36,868 nt of DNA from an uncultured Actinomycetes bacterium (GTDB lineage: Bacteria; Actinomycetota; Actinomycetes; Nanopelagicales; Nanopelagicaceae). Positions within the stretch are counted from its first letter, which is position 1, and each line of letters begins with the position of its first letter. The position numbers and the translations under genes are program-made. The notes beneath the pieces are model-generated. The model did not search any database, had not been told where the DNA came from, and was given only the letters and a program-made list of their open reading frames with translations. The DNA lies in NCBI GenBank assembly GCA_903892335.1, contig CAITID010000187.1:1-36868 (forward strand), in the 5' to 3' direction. Below are positions 8,711-18,113 of the stretch, piece by piece.

Positions 8711-10083
8711 GACTTCTTCTTAACTGATGCAGCCACCTTTTGCACCACATTTTGGTCAAAGACACTTGGCACAATGAAGTTAGCATTTAATTGATCATCA
8801 CTTACACAGGATGCAATCGCTTCAGCCGCCGCCACCAACATCTCATCGGTAATCTTGGTGATTCTGCCATCGAGTAAGCCGCGAAAAATCCCAGGAAATG
8901 CCAATACATTATTTATTTGATTTGGTTGATCAGATCTTCCAGTTGCAACCACCGCTGCATACTTTCGTGCGATCACTGGATCAATCTCTGGATCTGGGTT
9001 GGCTAATGCAAAGACAATTGAGCCTTTTGCCATTGATTTAATATCAGCCTCAGTTAAAACATTTGGCGCACTTACGCCAATGAAAACATCAGCATCCTTA
9101 AGCGCCTCATGGATATCACCACGGAAATCCCCTGGCGCGCAATTTGTAATAAACCATTGGCGCATTGGATCGTTCTCACCATTATTTTCTGCAACTAAGC
9201 CATCCTTATCAAATCCAATAATGTGCTTGGCACCCTTTGCTACTAACAATCTCGCCACAGCAGTTCCAGCTGCGCCAACACCACTTAAAACAATTCGAGC
9301 ATTTGATAAATCTTTTTTAACTATTTTTAATGCATTAGTCAGCGCTGCTAATACAACAATTGCTGTTCCATGTTGATCATCATGAAAGACTGGAATATCT
9401 AATAGCTCACGCAATCTTGCTTCAATCTCAAAACAACGTGGCGCTGAAATATCTTCAAGATTAATACCGCCATAAACAGGTGCAATAATTTGCACTGTTC
9501 TAACAATCTCATCAACATCTTGGGTATCTAAACAAACTGGCCAAGCATCAACATCTGCAAATCTTTTAAATAAAGCAGCCTTTCCTTCCATCACAGGAAG
9601 GGCGGCGCCTGGTCCGATATTGCCAAGTCCCAAAACAGCAGAGCCATCAGTTACAACTGCAACTGTGTTTCGTTTAATTGTTAGGCGGCGAAGATCTGCT
9701 GGATCCTTTGCGATAGCTTGTGAAATTCGGGCAACACCTGGGGTGTAAGCACGAGATAGATCATCACGAGTTTTTAGCGGCACCTTTGATGCAATCTCAA
9801 TCTTGCCACCTAGGTGGAGCAAAAATGTTCGATCCGAAACTTTGCGAACGACTAGATGTGGATTTGCTGAGATTGCAGCAGTAACAGTTTCTGCATGTTC
9901 GGCATCTATTGCATCACAAGTTACATCTATTACAACACGATCTAAAACAGATTCAACAACATCTAGTGCGGTAATTGATGCACCAGCACCGAGTATTGCT
10001 TGGGTAATTTCTGCTACTGGTTGCGCAGAGGCAGGGCCTTCAACACGGATTGTGATTCCATAACCTGGACTTGTACTTGCCAT
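8707..10083 (-). CDS. NAD(P)-dependent malic enzyme with N-terminal ACT domain
   Basis: SRAYTPGVARIS, VTDGSAVLGLGNIGPGAALPVMEGKA, PVFHDDQHGTAIV, LSGVGAAGTAVARLL; ACT-like N-terminus. Confidence 0.93.
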   Translation of the reverse strand: MASTSPGYGITIRVEGPASAQPVAEITQAILGAGASITALDVVESVLDRVVIDVTCDAIDAEHAETVTAAISANPHLVVRKVSDRTFLLHLGGKIEIASKVPLKTRDDLSRAYTPGVARISQAIAKDPADLRRLTIKRNTVAVVTDGSAVLGLGNIGPGAALPVMEGKAALFKRFADVDAWPVCLDTQDVDEIVRTVQIIAPVYGGINLEDISAPRCFEIEARLRELLDIPVFHDDQHGTAIVVLAALTNALKIVKKDLSNARIVLSGVGAAGTAVARLLVAKGAKHIIGFDKDGLVAENNGENDPMRQWFITNCAPGDFRGDIHEALKDADVFIGVSAPNVLTEADIKSMAKGSIVFALANPDPEIDPVIARKYAAVVATGRSDQPNQINNVLAFPGIFRGLLDGRITKITDEMLVAAAEAIASCVSDDQLNANFIVPSVFDQNVVQKVAASVKKKS

Positions 10084-10722
10084 TTAAACAACGCCGTACA
10101 GGCGATCGCCGGCATCTCCTAAACCAGGAACGATGTAACCATGCTCATTTAATTTTTCATCGAGAGCGCCAGTTACTAATTTGATTGCAACCTTTGAATT
10201 AGCAAAAGCTTTCTCAAGGACCGCAATTCCTTCAGGTGCTGCCAAGATACAAATTGCGGTGATATCTGTTGCACCCTTTGCTAGCAAGAACTCAATTGCA
10301 GCAACTAAGGTGCCACCTGTTGCAAGCATTGGATCCAAGATATAACACTGGCGGCCTGTTAAATCCTCTGGCAATCTATTTGCATATGTGGTTGCCTGCA
10401 AAGTTTTTTCATCTCGAACCATTCCTAAAAATCCAATTTCAGCTGTTGGAATCAGACGAGACATTCCTTCAAGCATTCCAAGTCCTGCTCGCAAGATTGG
10501 AACAACTACTGGTTTTGGTTTAGCTAAGTGCAAACCTTGCGCCATAGCGACTGGTGTCTTCACATTTACTGATTCAACCTTAACCTCACGAGTTGCCTCA
10601 TACGCCAGCAAGGTAACTATCTCTTCAGTAAGCCTTCGAAAGGTTGGTGAGTCTGTGCGCTCATCGCGCAGCACAGTTAATTTGTGGGTGATTAGCGGAT
10701 GGTCTGCAATATGAATCTTCAC
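10084..10722 (-). CDS. upp: Uracil phosphoribosyltransferase
   Basis: [60 protein letters not shown] start. Confidence 0.97.
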   Translation of the reverse strand: MKIHIADHPLITHKLTVLRDERTDSPTFRRLTEEIVTLLAYEATREVKVESVNVKTPVAMAQGLHLAKPKPVVVPILRAGLGMLEGMSRLIPTAEIGFLGMVRDEKTLQATTYANRLPEDLTGRQCYILDPMLATGGTLVAAIEFLLAKGATDITAICILAAPEGIAVLEKAFANSKVAIKLVTGALDEKLNEHGYIVPGLGDAGDRLYGVV

Positions 10723-10728
10723 ATAATT

Positions 10729-10757
10729 ACTCTACAAGCCCTTGTCCATACATCCAA
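10729..10757 (-). promoter_or_regulatory. Putative leaderless promoter of upp
   Basis: Minus strand: TTGGAT, 17 nt, TAGAGT, 6 nt (aattat), GTG (10722). Confidence 0.6.
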
Positions 10758-10837
10758 TAAAAAGAGAGAATTTACACCGTAAAGTGGGATGTGAGATTGA
10801 ATAGGGCACTGAAAGTGCGAAAAGGGGTGTGATCTAA

Positions 10838-11299
10838 ATGGCAGTTGATTTTGGCGTTATTGCTTGGCATGAAGATGGCCGTTGGACCACATCCGGATTA
10901 GTTGAGACTCGCGATATTGGCATTGTGATTGACTCGCTAAAGGCGCAACAAACAAATGGTGGCGCAATTGCCATGATTGCTATTGAGGATGAGTTTGTAA
11001 TTATTGCGCGCATGCTTGGTGATCAAATGCGAATGATGATCAGTGATGTTACCTACGCACTTGATTACGATGTTGCCTCCGAGTTTGTTGAAGTTATGGA
11101 TTTAGATTTTCCAGAAGAAGAGGATGAACCAGCCCCTGCTGGTGACTTAGATTTGCTAAGTGATTTAGGTGTTGATGAGATGGAGCTACTAATAATTTTA
11201 GAAGACCCAGAGCTCTACCCTGATGAAGCACTAGAAGCAATTGCCAACCGCCTAGGTTTTGGTGATCAATTAAATAAGTTAGCTGAATTTAATAATTGA
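10838..11299 (+). CDS. tRNA adenosine deaminase-associated protein (TIGR03941-like)
   Basis: MAVDFGVIAWHEDGRW; acidic protein immediately upstream of tadA. Confidence 0.8.
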   Translation: MAVDFGVIAWHEDGRWTTSGLVETRDIGIVIDSLKAQQTNGGAIAMIAIEDEFVIIARMLGDQMRMMISDVTYALDYDVASEFVEVMDLDFPEEEDEPAPAGDLDLLSDLGVDEMELLIILEDPELYPDEALEAIANRLGFGDQLNKLAEFNN

Positions 11300-11745
11300 A
11301 CTTTGAATCTTTAATGCAGCAAGCTATTTCACTAGCTAAGGATGCTTCTGATAATGGTGATGTGCCGGTGGGTGCCTTAGTTGTTAATGAGCAGGGTGAA
11401 ATTTTAGGCACTGGCCATAATTTGCGAGAAGAAAGTAATGATCCAACTGCACATGCCGAGATTGTTGCAATGCGCGCGGCTGCGGCAAAGATAAGTAATT
11501 GGCGAATGGATGATTTAACAATGATTGTTACTTTAGAGCCATGTGCGATGTGTGCTGGTGCTATATCTCAATCACGATTTAAAAGATTGGTCTTTGGTGC
11601 TTGGGATCAAAAAGCTGGCGCAGTTGGCTCAATCTGGGATGTAATCAGGGATCCACGCAGTTTAAATAAGGTTGAAGTAATTACTGGTGTTTTAGAAAAG
11701 GATTGTGCTTTAGTACTAAGTAATTTCTTTGAAGGCAGGCGCTAA
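11296..11745 (+). CDS. tadA: tRNA-specific adenosine deaminase
   Basis: NDPTAHAEIVAMR (HAE) and TLEPCAMCAGAISQSR (PCxxC). TTG start overlapping the upstream stop. Confidence 0.93.
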   Translation: MNFESLMQQAISLAKDASDNGDVPVGALVVNEQGEILGTGHNLREESNDPTAHAEIVAMRAAAAKISNWRMDDLTMIVTLEPCAMCAGAISQSRFKRLVFGAWDQKAGAVGSIWDVIRDPRSLNKVEVITGVLEKDCALVLSNFFEGRR

Positions 11746-14114
11746 ATCAACAATTCATAAGATGGATTTAAAATAACTAGATTTCCATTATTTTCACCAA
11801 CCATACCTTCGGCCCTAATCTCAGAACCAACTTCAAGGCCAGTGATATCGCGGCGACCTAAGAATTGAAGTGTTACACCACCGGTTTCATCCCATACTTC
11901 TACCTCAACTAATGGTGATGAATCAGCTGGTGCTGATTTAATTGAGCTGACTTTTCCTTGTACATGCGCACGCTTGCGCCAGGTAATACTTCCGATAGGT
12001 AGGACATTTTCAGCGTAGTGGCTAACGCCTTCCTTCCTGTTTTGCTCGTTAGAAATTGCAGTTTTAATTAAATTACTTTGGGCGCGGACTGGCTCTGCCG
12101 TCTTTTGTGAAACAGTTTTTTTACTCTCTTTTACAACTGGCGTCGTAAGTACGGCATGACCAGAGATAATCTTTTCAACATCAAATGGCACAATCGTTGC
12201 AACTACTCGCTCAAGTTGCGAGATAGGACGCGCAATATCTTCGGCCGTCTGATCATGCAGTAACCAACCTAGAAACTTCGAGTAAGACCTACGTGGCAGC
12301 AACAGAGTCAACTCAACATCATTTTCAGTTGTTGCTCTTATTGCATAATCAACTGCGGCGTTTGCTAATCGGCGATCTGGGCAATCAATTAATTCAAGTG
12401 GCACATCTGTGCACGCCTCATTCTTTGCCCACTCAGCGCTTAATGCCTCAGCCCGCAGATCATCAATTACAAAGTGAACAGCAGAGAGATTTCTTGGCTT
12501 TAATGATCTGGCATATCTGATTGCACCAATTGTGGCTAGATCAAAGTTATCAATTAATACTGTTACATCGTGTCTAGTCATTGATGTTGCTCTTGAGCTT
12601 TGGATATTCACATTAAGTGCTTTTTGCTCCTGGGTGTATTGATTGCGAAGACGAAGAAAAGCAGTAACTAAAAATGGGGTTATGACAACAACTACCCAGG
12701 CGCCTTGATTGAATTTAACTACCGCAAAGATAATCACAACCACTAATGAGATAGCACCAGATAAACCATTAATAAAGAGTTTAAATCGCCACCCTTTATC
12801 ACGGTGCGTAGATGCGTGTTTTGCCATACCAAGGCCAGATAAGGTGAATGCGGTAAATACGCCAAGTGCGTAATAGGCAACTAAGTGCTCAACTGATGCC
12901 TTTGTTACAAGCACCAAGATCATCGCGGTAACTGTTAAAAGAATAATGCCATTTGAAAAATTCAGTTTATGTCCGCGCTTTGTTAGCCATCTTGGCAAGT
13001 AACCATCGGAGGCCACAAAGTTAACAAGTAATGGGAAAGCGCTATACGTTGTATTAGCACCGGCAAATAAGATCAACATTGTTGCAGCTTGGACAACGAT
13101 AAAGAAGGCACTTCCAATAGCGCTATCGCCCAAGATTGTCTTTGCAATCTGTGAAATTACAGTTGGTGTGCCAGATTCATACGGCATTGCATAGATTTTG
13201 TGAGCAAAGTAGGAGACACCTAAGACGAGCGATCCCAAGATGGTGCTCATAATTACTAAGGTGCGCCGGGCGTTTACATGTTCTGGCTCTTTAAATAGTG
13301 CAACACCATCAGAGATCGCCTCAAGTCCAGTCAAAGATGAGCCACCATTTGCAAATGCACGAAGCAAAATAAAGATAGCCGCAAAACTTAATAATCCTTG
13401 TGCTTGGCCAACTTCTACGGCGCCCGGTTGATTTACATCTAATTGCGGCAAACTGCCAGTGATTTCGCGATAAATTCCAGTTATAAAGACAATTAACATC
13501 GAGCCAACGAATAGGTAAGTAGGTAGTGCGAATGCTTTACCAGCCTCTTTAACACCGCGAAGATTTCCATAAGTAAGTAAAACTATGACAACTAATGTCA
13601 TATGTATTTTCCATGGGGCAAGCTCTGGGAAGGTAGAGACGATTGCAGCAACACCGGCTGCTGATTGAATTGCTAGCGTCACGATGTAATCCAGCATCAA
13701 TGCAACTGCAGCAACTTGTGCAACTACTGGACCAAAGTTATCTCTGGAGACTATGTAGGCACCGCCAACCTTTGTGTATACCGAAATTACATTTCGATAA
13801 GACAAAGTAACGATTAGTAAAATCAGCAGAACTATTCCAGTCATCGGCATCAACATTGCAAAAGCTGCAAGACCAAAAGCTGGTACTAGTGCCAACAAAA
13901 TTTGCTCAGAGCCATATGCAGATGATGAGATGCAATCTGAGGATAAAATTCCTAGGCCGTAGCGCTTACTTAATCTTTGATGGCTAAGTGTGTGACGATT
14001 TAATGGATTTCCAAGTAATTTTCGTTTGATCTTGTAAGAAAATGGATCCTTTAGGTGTGCATGCTCTTTTAGCACCTTTGGTGCTGGTGCATTATCAGTC
14101 CAGGACTTAGGCAA
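11742..14114 (-). CDS. APC-superfamily permease with Usp-like cytosolic region and C-terminal OB-fold
   Basis: N-terminal permease (SKRYGLGILSSDCISSSAYGSEQILLAL), Usp-like middle, C-terminal WRKRAHVQGKVSSIKSAPADSSPLVEVEVWDETGGVTLQFLGRRDITGLEVGSEIRAEGMV. Confidence 0.85.
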   Translation of the reverse strand: MPKSWTDNAPAPKVLKEHAHLKDPFSYKIKRKLLGNPLNRHTLSHQRLSKRYGLGILSSDCISSSAYGSEQILLALVPAFGLAAFAMLMPMTGIVLLILLIVTLSYRNVISVYTKVGGAYIVSRDNFGPVVAQVAAVALMLDYIVTLAIQSAAGVAAIVSTFPELAPWKIHMTLVVIVLLTYGNLRGVKEAGKAFALPTYLFVGSMLIVFITGIYREITGSLPQLDVNQPGAVEVGQAQGLLSFAAIFILLRAFANGGSSLTGLEAISDGVALFKEPEHVNARRTLVIMSTILGSLVLGVSYFAHKIYAMPYESGTPTVISQIAKTILGDSAIGSAFFIVVQAATMLILFAGANTTYSAFPLLVNFVASDGYLPRWLTKRGHKLNFSNGIILLTVTAMILVLVTKASVEHLVAYYALGVFTAFTLSGLGMAKHASTHRDKGWRFKLFINGLSGAISLVVVIIFAVVKFNQGAWVVVVITPFLVTAFLRLRNQYTQEQKALNVNIQSSRATSMTRHDVTVLIDNFDLATIGAIRYARSLKPRNLSAVHFVIDDLRAEALSAEWAKNEACTDVPLELIDCPDRRLANAAVDYAIRATTENDVELTLLLPRRSYSKFLGWLLHDQTAEDIARPISQLERVVATIVPFDVEKIISGHAVLTTPVVKESKKTVSQKTAEPVRAQSNLIKTAISNEQNRKEGVSHYAENVLPIGSITWRKRAHVQGKVSSIKSAPADSSPLVEVEVWDETGGVTLQFLGRRDITGLEVGSEIRAEGMVGENNGNLVILNPSYELLI

Positions 14115-14207
14115 TTAAAAACACTCTCCAAATATGCATTTTAGATCGGTTCAGAACCATAAGTATACGCAGGAAAATCTTGACTTTTTTAAGCGTAAAC
14201 CTGCGAG

Positions 14208-14213
14208 TATGCT
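14208..14213 (+). promoter_or_regulatory. Putative -10 box of a leaderless promoter
   Basis: TATGCT, 7 nt, ATG (14221). A TTGACT at 14180 lies too far away (22-nt gap) to be a good -35. Confidence 0.4.
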
Positions 14214-14220
14214 TACGTAT

Positions 14221-15648
14221 ATGCAGTTAAAAACTCAACTATTTATCGATGGTAAATGGGTCAATGGCTCTGGCAAATTACCAGTTACAGATCCAAGTAA
14301 TGAATCAGTAATTGCGCAGGTTGAAACTGCTTCAGATGAACTGTGCTTGGCTGCAATCGATGCTGCAGATAGAGCATTTAAAACTTGGTCAAAAACTCCT
14401 CCACGTGTTCGCGCTGAAATCTTGCGTAAAGCTTTTGAAATTATGGTGGCAGAAGCTGATCATTTAGCGAAGATTATTTCGATGGAAAATGGCAAGGTAT
14501 TAAGTGATGCTAAAGGTGAGATTCTCTACGCCGCTGAATTCTTCCGCTGGTTCTCAGAGGAGGCGGTTCGTATCAGTGGTGATTTTAGAACCGCACCAAG
14601 TGGTGACAAACGAATTCTGGTAACACATCAACCAATTGGTGTTTCATTATTAATTACCCCATGGAACTTTCCTGCAGCAATGGCTACACGAAAGATTGGA
14701 CCAGCACTGGCGGCTGGTTGTACCGTAATTTTAAAACCAGCGGGTGAAACCCCGCTTACTGCACTAGCAATTGTTGATATTTTAGATCGAGCAGGAGTTC
14801 CTGCCGGTGTGGTAAATCTAATTCTGCCAACACCAACCGGACCTGCAATTGCAAAGATTTTAAAAGATCCACGAGTACTTAATTTATCCTTTACTGGTTC
14901 AACTGAAGTAGGAAAAGTCTTACTTAAAGAGGCTGCAGATCGAGTTATTCGTTGCAGCATGGAGCTAGGTGGTAATGCACCATTTTTAGTTTTGTCTGAT
15001 GCAAATATTGATGATGCCGTAAGCGGGGCCATGCTGGCCAAGATGCGAAATGGTGGCGCTGCCTGCACAGCAGCGAATCGTTTCTATGTTGCCAAAGAGG
15101 TTGCTGAAGAGTTCACAAGTAAATTAACTAAAGCTATGAGTGGATTAAAGATGGCTGCTGGGTTATCAGATGGTGCGCAATTAGGCGCGAGTGTTTCAAT
15201 TAAAGAGCGAAATAAAATCGCAGAACTTGTTGATGCATCCTTATCTGCTGGTGCAAAAGCAGAGACTGGCGCAAAAATTCCAGAGGGTGCGGGCGCCTTT
15301 TATCCAGCAACTGTTTTAAAAGTTAAGAAAGATAATCCAATTTTGCAACAAGAAGTCTTTGGACCAGTTGCTCCAATTGTGGTTATTGAATCAGATGAAG
15401 AAGCGATTGAGTTAGCAAATGCAACCGAATATGGATTAATTGCTTATGTTTATTCAGGTGAAACTGGACGTGCAATTAGAACAGCTGAGGCACTACAAGC
15501 TGGCATGGTTGCGATAAACCGTGGTGTTATCTCAGATCCTGCTGCGCCATTTGGTGGCTTTAAACAAAGTGGATTAGGCCGTGAAGGTGGCTTTGATGGG
15601 ATTCATGAGTTCCTTGAAACTAAGTACATAGGCGTAGATCTTAAGTAG
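14221..15648 (+). CDS. gabD: NAD(P)+-dependent succinate-semialdehyde dehydrogenase-like aldehyde dehydrogenase
   Basis: LLITPWNFPAAMATRKIGPALAAGCTVILKPA, LSFTGSTEVGK, MELGGNAPFLV, NGGAACTAANRF, PFGGFKQSGLGREGG. Start at 14221 (MQLKTQLFIDGKWV) fits ALDHs better than 14134. Confidence 0.88.
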   Translation: MQLKTQLFIDGKWVNGSGKLPVTDPSNESVIAQVETASDELCLAAIDAADRAFKTWSKTPPRVRAEILRKAFEIMVAEADHLAKIISMENGKVLSDAKGEILYAAEFFRWFSEEAVRISGDFRTAPSGDKRILVTHQPIGVSLLITPWNFPAAMATRKIGPALAAGCTVILKPAGETPLTALAIVDILDRAGVPAGVVNLILPTPTGPAIAKILKDPRVLNLSFTGSTEVGKVLLKEAADRVIRCSMELGGNAPFLVLSDANIDDAVSGAMLAKMRNGGAACTAANRFYVAKEVAEEFTSKLTKAMSGLKMAAGLSDGAQLGASVSIKERNKIAELVDASLSAGAKAETGAKIPEGAGAFYPATVLKVKKDNPILQQEVFGPVAPIVVIESDEEAIELANATEYGLIAYVYSGETGRAIRTAEALQAGMVAINRGVISDPAAPFGGFKQSGLGREGGFDGIHEFLETKYIGVDLK

Positions 15649-15654
15649 ATTCTC

Positions 15655-17067
15655 TCAGATCGATAGAATTTCATTTACAATTCTTTTTGCTCCTTGTAAA
15701 TCAAAAATCTGATTTGATTTATTCGATAACTCATTTCGAAGCTCGAGTGAACTAAGAAGATTCTTTATTTCATTAACTTTCAAATCCCACTTACCACCTT
15801 CATACTTTCCAATTTGCGCAGCAACTCCCATTTCGGGAAGTGACTGATAGTACTGTTTCTGATTATCATAAATGCAGGCAATTCCAACCGCGCAACCTCT
15901 GGCAAGGAACTCTAACGATGTGGAGCCAGACGGTAGAAATACTAAGTCACTTTTGTTTCCAACTTCATCGAGATCATCTCCAATCGGAAATATCTTAAAT
16001 CTTGAATCTTTCGCTATTTTGTCGGGGAAATCGGAAAAGAAAGAAACTTTGAAATCTCCCGGAATTTCACTAACAATTCTTGACATTTCTTCCACAAATC
16101 CAACAGCATCGACTCCGCCTCCTACCACAGTTACATTTAAAGTTGCAGTATTCAGAGCATCCATCAATTTCTTAATTGATTTTCGAAATGGAATAAATCT
16201 TGGACCGGTAAGTAACCTAGACCCCTCGGCGCGATTCAAAAATTCTGAAACGCCCGGATGAATTTGTAGGTCTGCTAGATACTCTGGGGTTGAGCCGTCA
16301 ATGATTGTTATAACAAACTTCCATTTTTCTTGATTAATAAAGGGAGAAGTAGCATGCACAGTGTAGCTGTCTAAAATTAAAATATCGGTTTGATTATTTG
16401 AAACAAAATCTTCTTCATTCTCAAGAATTTGATAAAAACCTACGGACCTAATTCTCTTATTCACCCAAGAGATTTCAGAAATCTTGCCTATAAATATAGC
16501 TTTGTAGTTTAAGGAAATTAATTCTTCAATAATGCCTATCGATCTTTGTGTATGCCCAGTACCTATCTCTAATGAGGCATCTGCCCGCATGACAAACCTA
16601 ACATTCTCATTAACTTTTGCGATGGTAGTAAAATTCTCATCACGAGTAACTTCCTTAAATGCTGCACTTTTGAAAATCTTCTCCGAAGCAATATTTTGGT
16701 GGTTATAAGATGCAATAAGTCTGGCTAAGGGGAATTTAGCAAAAATTAGAGAAAGAGATTGATTTAAAATCGACTGACCGTATCCCTTGCCATAAAATTT
16801 CGGATTTAGACAAATGCTAATTTCTAGAGAGTTTAAATACTCAGTTGATTTATCAAATCTAACATAGCCAACCTCGTTGCTTTCATGGGTGAAAATCCAG
16901 AAAGGCTGAGAATCTAGCAATTCAAGACGGGATTTAAACCAATTCTCGTGATCTTCTTCAGTTATCGCAGTCTTAGATTTGGAGTATTTTCTAGCGGCTT
17001 CATGATTTCGCCAAGCAAGTACCATTGAGGAATCCTCCTGTTTGGCATTTCTCACTAACGGTTTCAT
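15655..17067 (-). CDS. GNAT (PseH-like) + PseG-like fusion protein
   Basis: N-terminal GNAT (LAWRNHEAARKYS, GYVRFDKS, KFYGKGYGQSILNQSL). C-terminal PseG/SpsG-like (MRADASLEIGTGHTQRSIGIIEEL, LDSYTV, GGGVDAVGFVEEM, FLPSGSTSLEFLARG). Confidence 0.85.
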   Translation of the reverse strand: MKPLVRNAKQEDSSMVLAWRNHEAARKYSKSKTAITEEDHENWFKSRLELLDSQPFWIFTHESNEVGYVRFDKSTEYLNSLEISICLNPKFYGKGYGQSILNQSLSLIFAKFPLARLIASYNHQNIASEKIFKSAAFKEVTRDENFTTIAKVNENVRFVMRADASLEIGTGHTQRSIGIIEELISLNYKAIFIGKISEISWVNKRIRSVGFYQILENEEDFVSNNQTDILILDSYTVHATSPFINQEKWKFVITIIDGSTPEYLADLQIHPGVSEFLNRAEGSRLLTGPRFIPFRKSIKKLMDALNTATLNVTVVGGGVDAVGFVEEMSRIVSEIPGDFKVSFFSDFPDKIAKDSRFKIFPIGDDLDEVGNKSDLVFLPSGSTSLEFLARGCAVGIACIYDNQKQYYQSLPEMGVAAQIGKYEGGKWDLKVNEIKNLLSSLELRNELSNKSNQIFDLQGAKRIVNEILSI

Positions 17068-17076
17068 TGTATGGAA

Positions 17077-17084
17077 AGTATACT
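17077..17084. promoter_or_regulatory. Palindromic AGTATACT giving a TATACT -10 on both strands
   Basis: Plus: TATACT 17079-17084, 6 nt, GTG 17091. Minus: TATACT 17082-17077, 9 nt, ATG 17067. Confidence 0.5.
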
Positions 17085-17090
17085 TTTATC

Positions 17091-18113
17091 GTGCCGATCA
17101 ATAATCCAGAAGTCCAGTTCATTGCGGAAATATCAGGCAATCATCTAGGCAAAATAGGTAGGGCCAAAGAACTAATCAAAGCCGCTGCAGATTCAGGTGC
17201 CACAGCCGTGAAATTTCAAACCTATACGGCGGACACGATGACATTAAATCTTGATAAGTTTAAGGTCACAAGTGGACATAATTTATGGGGTGGCAAGAAA
17301 CTTTATGAACTTTATGAAGAAGCTCATACTCCTTGGGAATGGCATGAAGAACTATTTGAACTTTGTCGCAAGTTGGATGTTGTTCCATTTAGTTCACCCT
17401 TTGATTTAACGGCCGTAAAATTTCTTGAATCTCTGGATGTATCTATGTATAAAATCGCTTCACTTGAAACGAGTGATCATTTGTTAATTAAGTCAGTTGC
17501 TGACACTGGTAAGCCAATCATAATTTCAACTGGTGCAACTGAGTGGCAAGAAATTGAAGAGCTAGTGGAGGTAGTTAAAAAAACAGGTAATAGAAATTTA
17601 ACATTACTCCTGTGTACAAGTTCTTATCCAGCAGACCCAATCGATGCAAATTTGTATAGAATTGATTTATTAAGACAACACTTTGGAGTGAATATTGGCC
17701 TATCTGATCACACTCTCGGGATTGGTGTCAGCATTGCAGCGATTGCATTAGGTGCAACCGTAATTGAAAAACATCTCACTTTAAGGCGATCAGACGGCGG
17801 TCCTGACGCAGCGTTTTCTATGGAGCCAAATGAGTTTAAAGCACTTGTTGAAGCCGGGAAAGAAGCGTATAAATCTCTTGGAGATAACAAATGGAGATTA
17901 AACGCATCTGAGGCGGAATCGAGGAGGCTCCGTCGGTCTCTCTATATTGTGAAAGATGTAAAAAAGGGAGATTTAATCACAAATCAGAATTTGCGCGCCA
18001 TTAGACCAGGTGCTGGCTGTTCACCTAAACACACTCCAGAACTTATCGGAAAGTATTTTAAGAATGACTACTCAATTGGAACTCCAATGGAAATTTCTTA
18101 CGCATCAGAGTAA
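17091..18113 (+). CDS. pseI: Pseudaminic acid synthase / NeuB-family synthase
   Basis: FIAEISGNHLGKIGRAKELIKAAADSGATAVKFQTY, IGLSDHTLGIGVSIAAIALGATVIEKHLTL, DGGPDAAFSMEPNEFKALV, C-terminal SAF domain. GTG start 17091 replaces 17025. Confidence 0.92.
   Translation: MPINNPEVQFIAEISGNHLGKIGRAKELIKAAADSGATAVKFQTYTADTMTLNLDKFKVTSGHNLWGGKKLYELYEEAHTPWEWHEELFELCRKLDVVPFSSPFDLTAVKFLESLDVSMYKIASLETSDHLLIKSVADTGKPIIISTGATEWQEIEELVEVVKKTGNRNLTLLLCTSSYPADPIDANLYRIDLLRQHFGVNIGLSDHTLGIGVSIAAIALGATVIEKHLTLRRSDGGPDAAFSMEPNEFKALVEAGKEAYKSLGDNKWRLNASEAESRRLRRSLYIVKDVKKGDLITNQNLRAIRPGAGCSPKHTPELIGKYFKNDYSIGTPMEISYASE

Noticed and set aside
8999-9376. 125-aa plus-strand ORF inside the malic enzyme
   Set aside because: Antisense shadow of a recognised enzyme.
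15872-16261. 129-aa plus-strand ORF inside the GNAT-PseG gene
   Set aside because: Antisense frame; the minus-strand frame carries the recognisable PseG motifs.
17025-17090. N-terminal extension of PseI in the ORF track
   Set aside because: Overlaps the divergent gene and the promoter; family-like sequence begins after GTG 17091.
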